From assembly GCA_030141585.1 (NCBI GenBank), contig JAQIFP010000072.1, positions 15,244 to 39,867 on the forward strand: DNA of 24,624 nucleotides, written 5' to 3'. The DNA comes from Ophryocystis elektroscirrha (lineage: Eukaryota; Apicomplexa; Conoidasida; Neogregarinorida; Ophryocystidae). Positions 1 to 11,662 of the stretch are shown here, one piece after another; the first letter of the stretch is position 1, and every line of letters begins with the position of its first letter. The position numbers were made by a program, and so were the translations under genes. The notes below the pieces were generated by a model, which worked only from the letters and a program-made list of their open reading frames with translations, did not search any database and was not told the DNA's origin.

Positions 1-274
1 CATATATGTGCCTATATATATTGATAATATAAACATAGGCGACGGAATAATTAATCAGCCTTGTATATTTCCATATAAGGTAATATAATCTCTTCAATCA
101 TATATTTGTATAACGGTTATAAGTTTACTGAAGAAATTAATTATATGTGTACATTTTACGAATTATTGAAGTAATAAATTCAGTAATATACGTCAATTAT
201 ACAATATATATCATTTTTATGGTAAAAAGGACTAAGGTACAAATATTTTGCAATTAAATGGTGTATACAAAATA

Positions 275-2692
275 ATGGGCAGCAAATCAGAGTATATACA
301 AAGATGCAGCATCCAGTTGCATACATTGTTTGAAGATACAACAAATAAAGATGATATGCAAAAGATTTATAATGATATTGAGAAAAATATAAAGGCAGTA
401 TCAGATAATAATGAATTTATGGATGATTCGAGGCTCGAAATTGTTCCCTATTTATTGAAAATTTATAAAAACCTAATAAATACGATTTTTGATAATAACG
501 GTATATATATAGTCTTTTTTAAGTATTCTTTAGATTCCAATAATGTGATACAATTAACTTACTGCTGCTCTATCATTTATAAACTTTCCTTGACATGTAC
601 CACTCACCAATTGTTGAAAGTTTTTCCTACTAGTCCTGACAATCTTGAGGACATTTTAAGGGTATCTGAACAATTAAATAATCCTGAAAGTGTACTGAAT
701 ATACACAGTGCATATGCGCAATACACTGACATTATGCAAGAAACTCCCTGTAATAATTAAAGCCCAAATAATAAATAATTTATTGCAATAAATACATATT
801 AAATAAACTAATGTTGTATATACTAAACAAAGTTTAGTAATATAATGTTAATATATTCAACATTTACTGTAAATATATATAATTATATATATTCAATTAT
901 TTATTCTCAAAATACTAAGAGTGTTTCTTCTAACAGGGAAATGTTTATTTGTTGCTCTCATATGGCTAAATAACGTCGCACTAAATCCATTCCCTTTGAA
1001 TGATCAATATTATGAACGATTTTATGATATAATCAAATCATGTTTATTGTATGTTATTGAATATATTGACAAATTCTTATTTTTTATAATTGTAGTCAGT
1101 CGGGCGCCATAGGTCCAAAAGCAGCATATTTAGCTGGACAATTAGCACTACGTCATGATTTAAATCAAGTGAGTATTGAAACAATTCAATTTTAATATTT
1201 AAGAGTAAATTTTGTGAATTTTTAACGTGGTTATGTGAGACATACGATCGCCTTGCCGAGAAAAATGAACATAAATCAGTGTCAGTAAAGGTAGATATAT
1301 AATCATATGTTACTATCAAATAGACAACAATTTTACAAACGTTTAAATACATATTAAAGAACGGAGATCCTCAAAAGCTTATACCCCACATTAATATAAT
1401 AGAAGGTATACTATCTGGTGTACATTACTATCATAATACATGAATCTTTACTATGTATACATATAACTAACATATACATGTTGCATTTATAATTTGATAC
1501 TAGCAATGTGCAATAAACATAGCTATAAAGCTACATCACACGCACATATAGTACTATAATATTTATTTCAAGAAATCTTTGTAACTATTAGACGCATATG
1601 TGTACATATATGTTTATTTGTTGGTAGCTTATTACATGACATTTATTAGGGTTCATTTATTAGTACTATTTTTATGCAAGAGTTATTTATAACACAATTA
1701 TAGAATTCCTGATCAAATCTTTTGAAAATAACTTTCACGACGGGAAACATGTGAACCATAATAAATACTTGGTTGCTGCCATTGGGCGATTATGTCTACT
1801 GAATTCCTTAAGGAGACCAGCATCTTGGCTTTACAGAAGGAAAAACGTTAGTTTATTTGGAGAAGGTAAAAATACTTAAAGTAACTCATGTACTAAAGAT
1901 TCTCCTGTTGAACGGGATAGATTTACTGATGATACATTACCAGCGGATATCAGTTTAGATTTAAATAAATTAGCAGGAATTTTATTTCAGTATATATTTC
2001 GCTCGGTATGACTTAATGAATACTATACGCTATAGTCATGAAAATTAAATATAATATATATATATATATAATAAAAAAAAAAAATAATTATATATATAAA
2101 TATTATAAATTATATTACTATAATATATATTACATTATTTTATAATCATGTGTGTGATATATATACACATGTATGGTTACATATGCAAGTTTGTATAGAT
2201 AATAAATATTCAACATATTAACTAAAATATCAGTACATAATTTACGCATATATAGGAAAACAAATTAAGATGGGTTGCAGCGAAAAATCTTGGACGGTTT
2301 TGCTCTAAATTGCCATACAATTTAGCTGAGAAAATAATATACAAGCTGCTGAATGAGCTAAATAAAGATAAATCTTTATACAGTTGGCATGGATTTTGTC
2401 TATTTATAGGAATTTTGATAAAAAACAACTGCATTTTACCATCAATGCTAGACGCTATTATAAACAATATTTATGAAGTAATATTATTTAGCTGATTACA
2501 GTTATTCAATAGGCTGTAACATATGAACCAGATCATTCAATTGATTCCAATTTAATTAGCTCTATACGTGATGCTGGATGCTTTATATGCTGGAACATTG
2601 CACATTCATTTGATCCACTTATTTTAGAACCTTTTAAACAAAAAATGGCTGAAAAACTTCTTGTTGTAAGTATCTAATATTGTTATATATAT

Positions 2693-2726
<34 letters not shown>

Positions 2727-5255
2727 TTCTACTGGTTTAATTATATTACCATGACATTACACATATTTATTTATGTGGCTATATATATATACATAATTAT
2801 CTAGTAATACTATTATTAGGTATATATAGCTATAATCTTTGTAAATAGACAAAATGTGTTAAAGTGTGTATTCAAATAATTATAAGACTAATATTTTAGG
2901 TTAATCTTTTAGATAACAATTTAAATTGTCGAAGATGTGCTTCCGCAGCCCTGCAAGAACTTGTCGGCAGAACAGAAGGCATAACTCATGGGGAATATCT
3001 CATAAACGTTGCAAATTATTATAATATTGCTTCTTTGTAATAATTAATAAATATACTGTACAAAGGTTGTGTAAAACATATACACTAATTATGTATTCAA
3101 GTATATATATGTGTTGATCAGACAAATAGTTTAAACTAATTATCTACTTACATCAATACTATATTCTATACAATTAATATTAATTAAATTATATAAAATA
3201 TATTAAATGCATATATATACATACAAAAAAAAATGGTATATATATATATATATATGTGGGCATATATGTATATGTATACACATCTATAAATATATATAGT
3301 TGAAAATATCCATATATATATATATATATATATACAGGTATGGAGAAATGTGTATATTGTGAATATATAGTTTTTAGTAGACTAATATAAACACTTCAAT
3401 AAGTATATATTCGAATTATATTGTAAGTTATTGTGTTATGACTATTTTATTAATATACTAATTTTTTAGAAGAGCATCATTTTTGTGTTTAGCCCCTCAA
3501 ATCGCCACAAAGTCTGCGTACAGGACAATTTTGATAGAACGTCTCATTGAAATTAAATTAAAACAGACACATCAGACTGAGCTTAGAGAACTTTATGGAA
3601 AAACGTTGTATTTAGTAGCAAGATGTGCTGAAAACATAAATGAATTACGCGTTTATTTGGAGGACTTAGTAAACCATTTACAAAAGTTTATACAAAATAA
3701 AAATTATTCCTCTGAGAAAATAGCTAATATAATAATCGCTTTAGCTGCAATTATAAATACCATAACTTTTATCAGTAATAAGAATTGTGAAAAAGTCGAT
3801 CCTGAGCTTATAAATTTGACTAAATCTATTATAGACTGCATTCAATCTATGAAAGATCAAAATGTTTATAAAGGTTCACAATCAGATTCTTTACGGATAA
3901 CAACATGTCATCTAATTTCTATTATTGTACAAATTCCCGATTTATTGACCGATTTAAATCTTATAAATGACTTATTTACTACTCTGATGTCTTTTTCCCG
4001 CGTATTCACAACTCGCGTTCAAGTAATAAATTATTTGCATCGCATAAATCTGTGTACTATCAATAGTTATACGTACTTATGAGTAAACAAATTTTTAGCA
4101 AATACACCTGTATATAGTCTCTATTATTTCTTATATGTTTTGTTCTATTTTATGAGTATTATTTATTATATAAAATATTAAATAATTGTATTATTTAAAC
4201 AAATAATACATATACCATCAATTACTATACAAAAACTTTGTATTTGTTCTATTACTTGATTATAGGTAGCTGTAGTGGAGGCTTTTAAACAAGTATCCTT
4301 CAAACATATGGAATTCCTCGACAAACAAAACATGCCCATTCAGTCAGCAATTAATTATTATTTAGATTACTTTATAAATAAATTGCAAGAAGAGAAGTTT
4401 CCTGAATTTCGCGTTGGCTATATTTTATGTTTAGGATTTTTACCTTTTCGAAAATATCCTTTACTCATCGAAGTAAACGATTAAAATATTTATTTTACTT
4501 GTGTAAATTTATTAAAAATACGACTGTTTAATATAATAAAAATACTATGTTTACTTATTATAATGCGTTTTTCTAAATAGCCATGAAAACGTCTTTATAG
4601 CATTATATATGTAAATATAATGTTATACAACATCTGCATCAGTGTAAATTTGTGTATAAATATGTATACATAGACATATATTTATATATATAACTTTGAT
4701 TCTTTAAATGATTTAGGCACTTTCCACATTTTCTTGTAATTATATATACTATATATAACATTAATGTTGCAATTAAATAATAAGCTAATAGAATTTATCT
4801 TCATTATAATTAATTTACAGCACAGAAAAATTCTTGACGTTTTATTACGTGAAGGCAAATCATATGACTCTCTGGGATTTTTCCGTACACGAGTCGCAGC
4901 ATTTTCAGTTATTCCTGTAATTCTAAATAGCATGAAGAACTCTTTTGATGCTGTTATATTTGAAGTTGATTCGCAGGAGAGTAATACTATTATAAATACG
5001 CATACTTAGATTTTTTTTGTCGTATACCCTCAGATAATGTATAATTAATATATATATATATATATATGTGTATTTATATAAAATCATCTTTATTATTATT
5101 ATTAATATTATTAATGTCATTATTTATTAATTATTTTAGAACATATGTATGATTATTTACATTTAATTAATTTATTCATTTTTAGTTACATATACACATA
5201 TTAATATGTAGGTCTGTGAATACAATGAATTGAATTCTCATAAATGACTTAATAA

Positions 5256-5287
<32 letters not shown>

Positions 5288-6531
5288 ATCAAAATTTATG
5301 TATAAATGTTGATATTTATGTAGAATTTTTTGAAGAGTATAAATATGAGTATAAATGAGTTATTTAAATATAATAAATAAGTATATATATATATTGTTTA
5401 GATGAAGACGTGGTGAACATCCCAGAAACGCTTTTAGAAGCTTTAACAACTGCCGCAAATGATTTCACGTATGATGAGCATCTGGGTTCAATCGGGAATA
5501 GTGTGCGCGATAGTTCTCTTGAAGTTATGACGTATATTTCAGAAAATTTTAATTTACCTGTACAAATGCGTCAAAAAATTATGCAAATGATTTTGTATAA
5601 TATCTATAACTCAACTGAGCCAAATCGAGCTATATATTTACTTCATCGAATCATTGCACACTATAGTGATAATCCATTTCCTCAACAATTTATATGTACA
5701 TGGCCATATCAACGAATATACCTGAATTACTCTTACGAATGTTATCCTAATAAAATGTATATTACAACAACTATGGATTATATTTCTAGTGTATTTAAAA
5801 TAGCTAAAAATTCATCTCCTAAAACAGGCAAGATTTCAGCTTATGTTTTATTAGGAACAAAGTTACGAAATGGAGAAATATTGGAACCGGTTCTTCATTG
5901 TATTAATGCTTACTTTGATAAAATATTTAAAAACATTTCAGAATATACAGAAAAAAATTATACAATAATGAGTGCTCTATTTCATAAAGATAATAGTACA
6001 GAATATTCCATTGATTTGCCAGATAAAGATGAAGAATGCGCTAATGTAGATGCCATAATAGAAGAAGCTGCTTTAAATGACCAAATAGAGTCATCTTCCA
6101 TAATATGCTGGAATCCTTATTACTATACTTCATGCTCTACCGTCAAACTTTACACTTCCATTAAATTTAAGATATATACTCAATATAAGTATATATATGA
6201 AACATTTGTAAATTTATGTGAAATACAATTGTACCGGGATTATATTCTTAGTGGAGTTATAAACAACTTTCAGCCATTGATGCCAGAATCTGAATGTATT
6301 AGACCTTTTCTAGTTTATTTGTATACAAATAGATCGAAGAACCATTTTGATGATATCATTAATCACATTATATATATTACCACACATAAATTACCTAAAA
6401 CAGACATACTATTCAACCCATATGCTAGGTGTAAAGTCTCAAATAAACTGGGATTAATAAATGTTCTAATATCCAGGCAAATTATGGATTCTTTAAAATG
6501 TAAGTTTAATATACTGTATATTAAAATTGCA

Positions 6532-6574
<43 letters not shown>

Positions 6575-7055
6575 CATATATATATCTATTGAATAGATAA
6601 ATTATTATTTATTATTGAATAAATTTATTTTTTATAGCAAAACCGATTTTGACGTTGGCTAGAAATATTTGTATTAAAAGCCAAAATATGGCTGATTTGA
6701 GATCTGCCATAGACTATGCTGGATGGTTATTGGTATTTATGCAGCAATCCATAAGCTTAGTGAAAGAATTGTTTTTTATGGGATTGTCTCACAGGTATTC
6801 CTAAATAACAAATAAATAAATATTACTGATAGGTTTCCAACTATTCGAGATTACACAAATGTGACTATTTGCGGGAAATTATTTATTTTAAAAGCTGTGA
6901 AACCTTTTTCGGAGTACTTAGAGAAATTAGATGAATTGACAAAATTGTTTTTAAATGTTGATTGGATCAATCTATCGTTGCAAACAGCCTCCAGTGAAGC
7001 AGCCCAATTGACTGAAACATTACAAAAAACAATTCTTTCAATAGAAAATGCCTAA
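275..7055 (+). CDS. TBCD: Tubulin-specific chaperone D (tubulin folding cofactor D), 17 exons
   Basis: TBCD is a large HEAT/ARM-repeat cytosolic protein that takes beta-tubulin from cofactor A and, with cofactors E and C, builds the alpha/beta-tubulin dimer. Reading-frame fits give exons 275-500, 534-749, 937-1052, 1100-1168, 1204-1290, 1324-1405, 1704-1865, 1899-2005, 2256-2477, 2513-2665, 2900-3036, 3470-4022, 4266-4472, 4821-4980, 5402-6499, 6638-6794 and 6833-7055, about 1324 residues (the human protein is about 1190). Order and spacing follow the family throughout: ICWNIAHSFDP (exon 10), NCRRCASAALQELVGR (exon 11), GYILCLGFLPF (exon 13), SVRDSSLEVM (exon 15) and SHRFPTIR across the last junction. 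The start is the first ATG in frame, MGSKSEY. Introns are bimodal: 33, 47, 35, 33, 33, 35 and 38 bp against 138-434 bp. Exon 15 carries an extra acidic stretch. The end of exon 2 is the least certain junction; a GTGTAC donor near 693 is an alternative. Confidence 0.93.
501..533 (+). other. 33-bp stopless in-frame intron inside TBCD
   Basis: The stretch runs from GTATAT to TTTAG, its length is a multiple of three, and it has no stop codon, so it reads through as about 11 hydrophobic residues (core IYIVFFKYSL). Removing it joins NTIFDNN to DSNNVIQL. That restores gap-free alignment with the TBCD segment between the first helices and the following FP motif, as I remember the family. The call rests on this alignment and the GT..AG ends; no transcript supports it. 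Confidence 0.7.
2666..2899 (+). repeat. TBCD intron 10 with TA dinucleotide microsatellite
   Basis: This intron holds a (TA)n run of roughly 30 bp near 2690-2722 and otherwise AT-rich sequence with no reading frame of note. Comparable TA runs sit in other long TBCD introns near 2056-2075, 3237-3256, 3314-3336, 5047-5066, 5255-5282 and 6536-6567. Confidence 0.8.
3037..3469 (+). other. TBCD intron 11, the longest intron of the gene
   Basis: This AT-rich intron lies between exons ending NIASL and beginning RASFLCLAP. It has two TA runs and an A-rich tract near 3225. I see no gene or RNA structure in it. Confidence 0.75.
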
Positions 7056-7358
7056 AAACCAACAAAAGACAACAAGAATTTATTTGACTATACATTCAAT
7101 TAAAATGCACTATCAGCAAAATGGTAGTACTGGTATATATGTAAATATTTTTTGAAGTCCGTACTTATATACACAAAAATATACCTTTACCAATTATTTT
7201 TGATACTCACTCAAAGAAACATAGTAAATTAACAAATAGATCGTTATATATGTTTATCCAAAATATAAAATAACAGCTTAAATATATATCCGTTCTGCAT
7301 CTATAAAGCACTTATTAAAAATAAAGAATTCCTGTTGTATGGCATTTAAATACGTTTC
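7056..7358. other. Convergent spacer between TBCD and the SCI1-like gene
   Basis: This 303-bp stretch must hold both 3' UTRs and both polyadenylation sites. An AATAAA at 7320-7325 could serve TBCD, which would put that transcript's end very near the end of the opposite gene. No other feature is visible. Confidence 0.5.
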
Positions 7359-8216
7359 CTAATTATAAGTCACAAATGCTTCGCGATCTTCTTCTTCAAA
7401 TGTATTAAATGGGTTTGGTTTTGCATCTCTAAAGTCCATTAGTTTATCTTGAAGTTGTTGAGCTTCTTTAATACAGCCCATTCTGAAGAGATTTTCCATT
7501 TGAGCTACCAGCATTTTTTGTTGTCTCATGGCCTCTATTTTACTACTATCTGAACGAATCACGTTTAATGTGGATTCAATTTCTTGTTTCTTTTTATCAC
7601 TCCTCAATTGAGCAAGCTCCACCCTAAAAGTTTTAAGTTTATCCATTTTATGTATCAAATATTGCCACAAAATCAAATAACTAAATCTTACTGTCTCGCT
7701 GTTTCATCACTATGGATTAAGTCCAGCATAGCTGGTTTATATCTCTTCAGCTTTTTGACATGTTTTTTCTCCCATTTCTCTAGATTGTAATATTTTTTAT
7801 GAGGAAATGTCGCTGTATTATAGTCTTCAATAAATTCCGCAAAATATTGCTTCTCTCCCCATAACGGCAACGTTTCAAAGTTTATACCTTTGACTTCTAG
7901 CAACCACAAATTAAACTCTTGCTGTTTATTTTTGAGATCTTCTTCTTTGATAACACCGTATTTTCCCCAACTTGTGATCACATATGATTCTGCACTCAAA
8001 TAACTTCATTATCTGTATCACTATAGATTTATAGCTATTTAATCATTATTATGCAAGCATGAGCAATTTATGTATATACTTTGCCTCACTTTCTTTTTTT
8101 TTGTTTCTTTTTTTCGTGTTTCGATGAGAATCGGATTTTTGATGTTTTGAAGCTGATTCGATATTCAGTGAATTCAATGTTCTATCTAATGAAGAACGTT
8201 TTTTCCAGTCATACAT
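7359..8216 (-). CDS. SCI1-like (style cell-cycle inhibitor 1 family) lysine-rich protein
   Basis: Three exons on the minus strand (8216-8090, 7989-7692, 7623-7359) give about 229 residues from ATG MYDWKKRS. The N-terminus is a basic KH/KK-rich tail. It is followed by a conserved-looking block, WGKYGVIKEEDL...EFNLWLLEVKGI...FAEFIEDYNTATFPHKKYYNLEKWE. A helical coiled-coil-like C-terminal half follows (residues about 140-215), ending FNTFEEEDREAF. The middle block resembles the SCI1/fungal-metazoan family of small nuclear proteins as I remember it; its biochemical role is unclear. Introns are 100 and 68 bp, in phases 1 and 2. The start codon lies 178 bp from that of the divergent RRM gene, so a shared promoter is likely. 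Confidence 0.7.
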
Positions 8217-8394
8217 CCAGAATCTATTTTTCGTAAAACATTTCTAAAGTTTATTCAAAAAAATAAAGAAGTTATTCTTATTATTTTGGATTATTCCTTA
8301 TATAGCAAAATTAATTCAAATTTGTAAAATAATTAAAATATTTTAATTTTGTAACACTTTTTTCAGAATTATTTTGTTATTTATTATGTGATTT
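8217..8394. promoter_or_regulatory. Probable bidirectional promoter, SCI1-like / RRM genes
   Basis: This 178-bp AT-rich interval separates two divergent start codons and has no reading frame of its own. The promoter role is inferred from layout only; no TATA box or initiator stands out from the AT background. Confidence 0.4.
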
Positions 8395-9256
8395 ATGTCG
8401 GGAGTCGAACAAGTAAATTCATCTCAGGTAATTATCTATATGATAAATTCTAAGGTAAATTTTTATAAAGACATTTTCTTTAGCAACCGTATATATTTCG
8501 TACTGAAAAAATATTTGTAAGGTTTTGAATATTTTTAGATTTTATATAAGATTGGGAATTTACCACCCACAGCTACAAGAGCATCTTTGCAACATTATTT
8601 TTGCGAATACGGAAAAATAACAGACTGTGTTCTCATGGTATAACAATGCTGCCTTAATTATGTATTAAGGTCAATAAAGACGGTTCTGGAAGAGGTTTTG
8701 GATTTTGTGAATTTAAGGATCTTGAAAGTGTTGATAATATCATAGATGCTTGGGCAAATCATTACATAAATGGCCAGGTACATTTTTACGTATGAATATC
8801 TTATGTATTGAGTTCATTTAGAAGAAAACAAATTGTTTACATAATTGCGTTGAATATCAATAAGTGCTTATGTAAATTTTTATCGTACTTCAGACAAGTA
8901 ATTGTGAATGTATGTCAAGAATAGGTATTATATATAAACATCCATTACTCATGTTTACATGTATATGCAATGATGAATTCATTACTAATATAGTCAAAAA
9001 TAGTAAATGTCTAGTTAAAATATATAAACATATATACATATATATCAATATTTGAATGTTTATTTTTTATAATAACTGACAAACTAGTTATCTTCACAAA
9101 TACCAGTAACGCAAATGAATTTAATTATGTTCTTATGATTAGTGGGTCGAAGTTAAACGGGCGAGTCCTGAAAACGGATTAAGAAAATATGGTAAACTTC
9201 GGGGAACGAAGTCTGTACAATCTCAGGGCAATGACCCGTGTAATTATGAGGCTTAA
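8395..9256 (+). CDS. Single-RRM RNA-binding protein, hnRNP/DAZAP1/Musashi type
   Basis: Four exons (8395-8427, 8539-8637, 8670-8777, 9143-9256) make a 117-residue protein that is almost only one RNA recognition motif. RNP2 is YKIGNL (residues 14-19) and RNP1 is RGFGFCEF (52-59). The domain closes with WVEVKRASPENG (81-92), the VEVKRA ending typical of the second RRM of DAZAP1, Musashi and hnRNP A/B proteins. A short basic tail follows (RKYGKLRGTKS). All introns are phase 0, and the second is only 32 bp. Reading through that one meets a TAA at its second codon, so it must be spliced. Such proteins bind single-stranded RNA in splicing, localisation or translation control; the target is unknown. 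There is no second RRM and no Gly-rich tail, so the protein is unusually small. Confidence 0.88.
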
Positions 9257-9359
9257 ACCGGATTAATTAAATCAATTTATTCAGAAAACTAATTTTTGAA
9301 GATTACAAAAAAAACCCTAAATATAATCGTATTTATTTTCAATTTATGCAAAGGGCATG

Positions 9360-11042
9360 TTATGAGTTTACTGAAAAATTTTGATTTTCCAATAACATAA
9401 TAATAAACCAAATACATTGTTTATAATATAGTTTCAGTTCCATACAATTAACGGCTGACTTAATATTTCTTAAGATTATTGAATGCATCAATTTTGGCTT
9501 TGCCTGAAATACCTTCTTCTCATATGTACTTAATACAAATCTAAACGTAGACTGTACAAGTTCAAAATTTAGGGTATAATGTATCGAATTATGTGTACGC
9601 AAATCGTTCATAATTAATGGATCAGGACTGTTTAGAGAGAAACCGTCTTCCATTGTCCAAGCTGCCACAAGTTGCGCAGCTTCTTTGTAAGTCAAAACTT
9701 CTAAAAGCCATAACATGTTAAAGCAGTTCTTATAGAAAATTAAATAACAATATATATATATCATAAACCATGATAATTGTAATATATATAATTCATCTAT
9801 CAAATATTTGCTGAAATAATAAGTATTTTAGATATATGCTTTACATCTAATAATACCATATGGTTAATTAGCCAATTGTGTAATATGCAGGACTAGTTAC
9901 AACTTAACTACATATAAACTATGCAAACAGATAATTTAAACATATAATTTCAGTGGAAAGTATTTATATATGTACAGTGTCAATCGTTATATATAAAAAT
10001 TACCATTGGGCTTGATAAGCTGTTCAAACATGACTGAAGACTTTTCCCTAGAGTAAAATTCTACAAGTAAATTATTAATAAGTTCTAGTTCTGTGGGATA
10101 TTTATTATCTTTAAAATAAGTGAGTGTGCTAAATTTTAGGTGTATAGCAGATAAATGTTTTGGTTTCATATGATGGGTGTCAAATATAGGCTCATTTTTC
10201 CATTTGGCGTCATAAATGCATTTAAGTATATTATTGAGATGTTTACAAGCTTCAATGACAGAGTTATTGCCAGTCTCAAAAACTCGCATACTTCCTGTAC
10301 GCCATTCAAATAATATAAAATTCCTATTTTTGGTAGGGACGAAATCAAGTTTCTTTCTATTACATGTAAGACTTTCGGACTTGGTGTGTATAATAGAATT
10401 TGATGGTAAAGATGTTGAAAATGATTTTTCTAAAGTTACAATTTCACTGTCATGTATGCTCCACCAATATCCTTGTAAATCTGGGTTATATATATTAAAG
10501 CTTATATTGTCTATAAACTGGCGCATAATAGATTCCAAGCGTACTGCACGATAATGGGCATAAACTCTTTTTCTAGCAATAGAATTTATAGGTAGTTTTT
10601 TCAGAGTAGGAGTTTGCAACACAAAAGAAGAACACAGCAATAATTGATGAAGAGGCAGCTGTTTTCTCCAATTTTTCGAATGAGTAAAATACGAGTCATA
10701 TATGTTATCTAAGTCCTCTCCATTTGGCGAAATAAAGTTAAACTCTATATGCAAAATATTGGTCGCCTTTTTTGCTTTAAGTAAATCCACTTCATGAAAA
10801 TTTTCAACATTATATTGTTTAATATTCATTCGGAAAACTTTGTCTTTACTATCTACTGAGTATTTCTCACATGGGCAACTATCCATGTTAAACTGCAAAG
10901 TATTATTTTTTAACGTCTTAACATTTTCTTCCAACGAAGGAAGAATTGTTACGCAATACCGCTCCCAATTAAAATCAAGACTTTGTTTTTCTGATAAGAT
11001 CAATTTTCTTTTGTATCCATAAGAACACGCATTTATAATAGA
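9360..11042 (-). CDS. Unrecognised protein, at least 459 aa, 5' end not found
   Basis: Two minus-strand exons (11042-10004 and 9700-9360) are joined by a 303-bp phase-1 intron, giving LIKPN-EVLTYKEAAQLV at the junction. The large exon is open back to a TATAGCAG acceptor at 11043, with no in-frame ATG before residue 53 (MDSCPCEK), so an upstream exon is probably missing. Visible parts are a motif SPNGEDLDNIY, a hydrophobic LHQLLLCSSFVLQ helix, NPDLQGYWWSIHDSE and a C-terminal helical segment. There is no signal peptide and no clear membrane span. I do not recognise the family. A faint order-consistent resemblance to Mediator subunit 17 (APDIGDL, LLC helix, P-x-I-Q-x-x-W) is noted only as something to test. 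The stop lies 103 bp from that of the convergent RRM gene. Confidence 0.6.
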
Positions 11043-11302
11043 CTGCTATACATTACGTACGTAATTAAGTAAGACGAGAACTTTTACTCAAAGTTTAATC
11101 ATGAATAATATGAATATATAACGTTTTACATAATCAGCATAGCCTTATTCTAATATACTTATGAATATATATTGTATCTATAAAAATTCATTTGATAAAT
11201 ATTTAATATTAATTTATAAATAGTAATTATTGATATAAAATATTTTTGTTTGATATTTTATATATAAATTATTCACTAAAACTTAAAATAATAATAATTA
11301 AC

Positions 11303-11335
<33 letters not shown>

Positions 11336-11367
11336 CAATAATAATAATAAACAATAATAATAATAAC

Positions 11368-11408
<41 letters not shown>

Positions 11409-11662
11409 ATAAAGTTTTTATATTATATTATGCCAATTTATAAAATTAATGGTAATAATACAAACAAAAATACAAAAAGTTGATAATAGCATAATTATCT
11501 AGTATAAATTTATAGCTGAATACGAATTATCATTATTTTATATTAAATTTTTAACTATAAACATACATTATTAAATTTATATAATTATGAATATATAAAA
11601 AGCTATTTTTTATGAAGAAATATATATATATTAATTATTTTAATGAAATTTTATAAAATAAA
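11043..11662. other. AT-rich spacer between two minus-strand genes
   Basis: This spacer should hold the 3' end of the charged-repeat gene and the promoter and missing first exon of the 459-aa gene. Apart from the AAT microsatellite I see no coding signal. No short ATG-to-GT exon gave the correct phase for the downstream acceptor. Confidence 0.5.
11287..11406. repeat. (AAT)n microsatellite, interrupted by AAC
   Basis: About 120 bp of AAT/TAA trinucleotides are interrupted several times by AAC units. A similar (AAT)n tract lies in a phosphodiesterase intron at 19984-20091. Confidence 0.95.

Noticed and set aside
4682..5120. Minus-strand frames of 65-83 codons
   Set aside because: They lie opposite a TBCD exon and its AT-rich introns and show no coding character.
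10216..10554. Plus-strand 112-codon frame
   Set aside because: It is the shadow of the 1-kb minus-strand exon and lacks conserved features.
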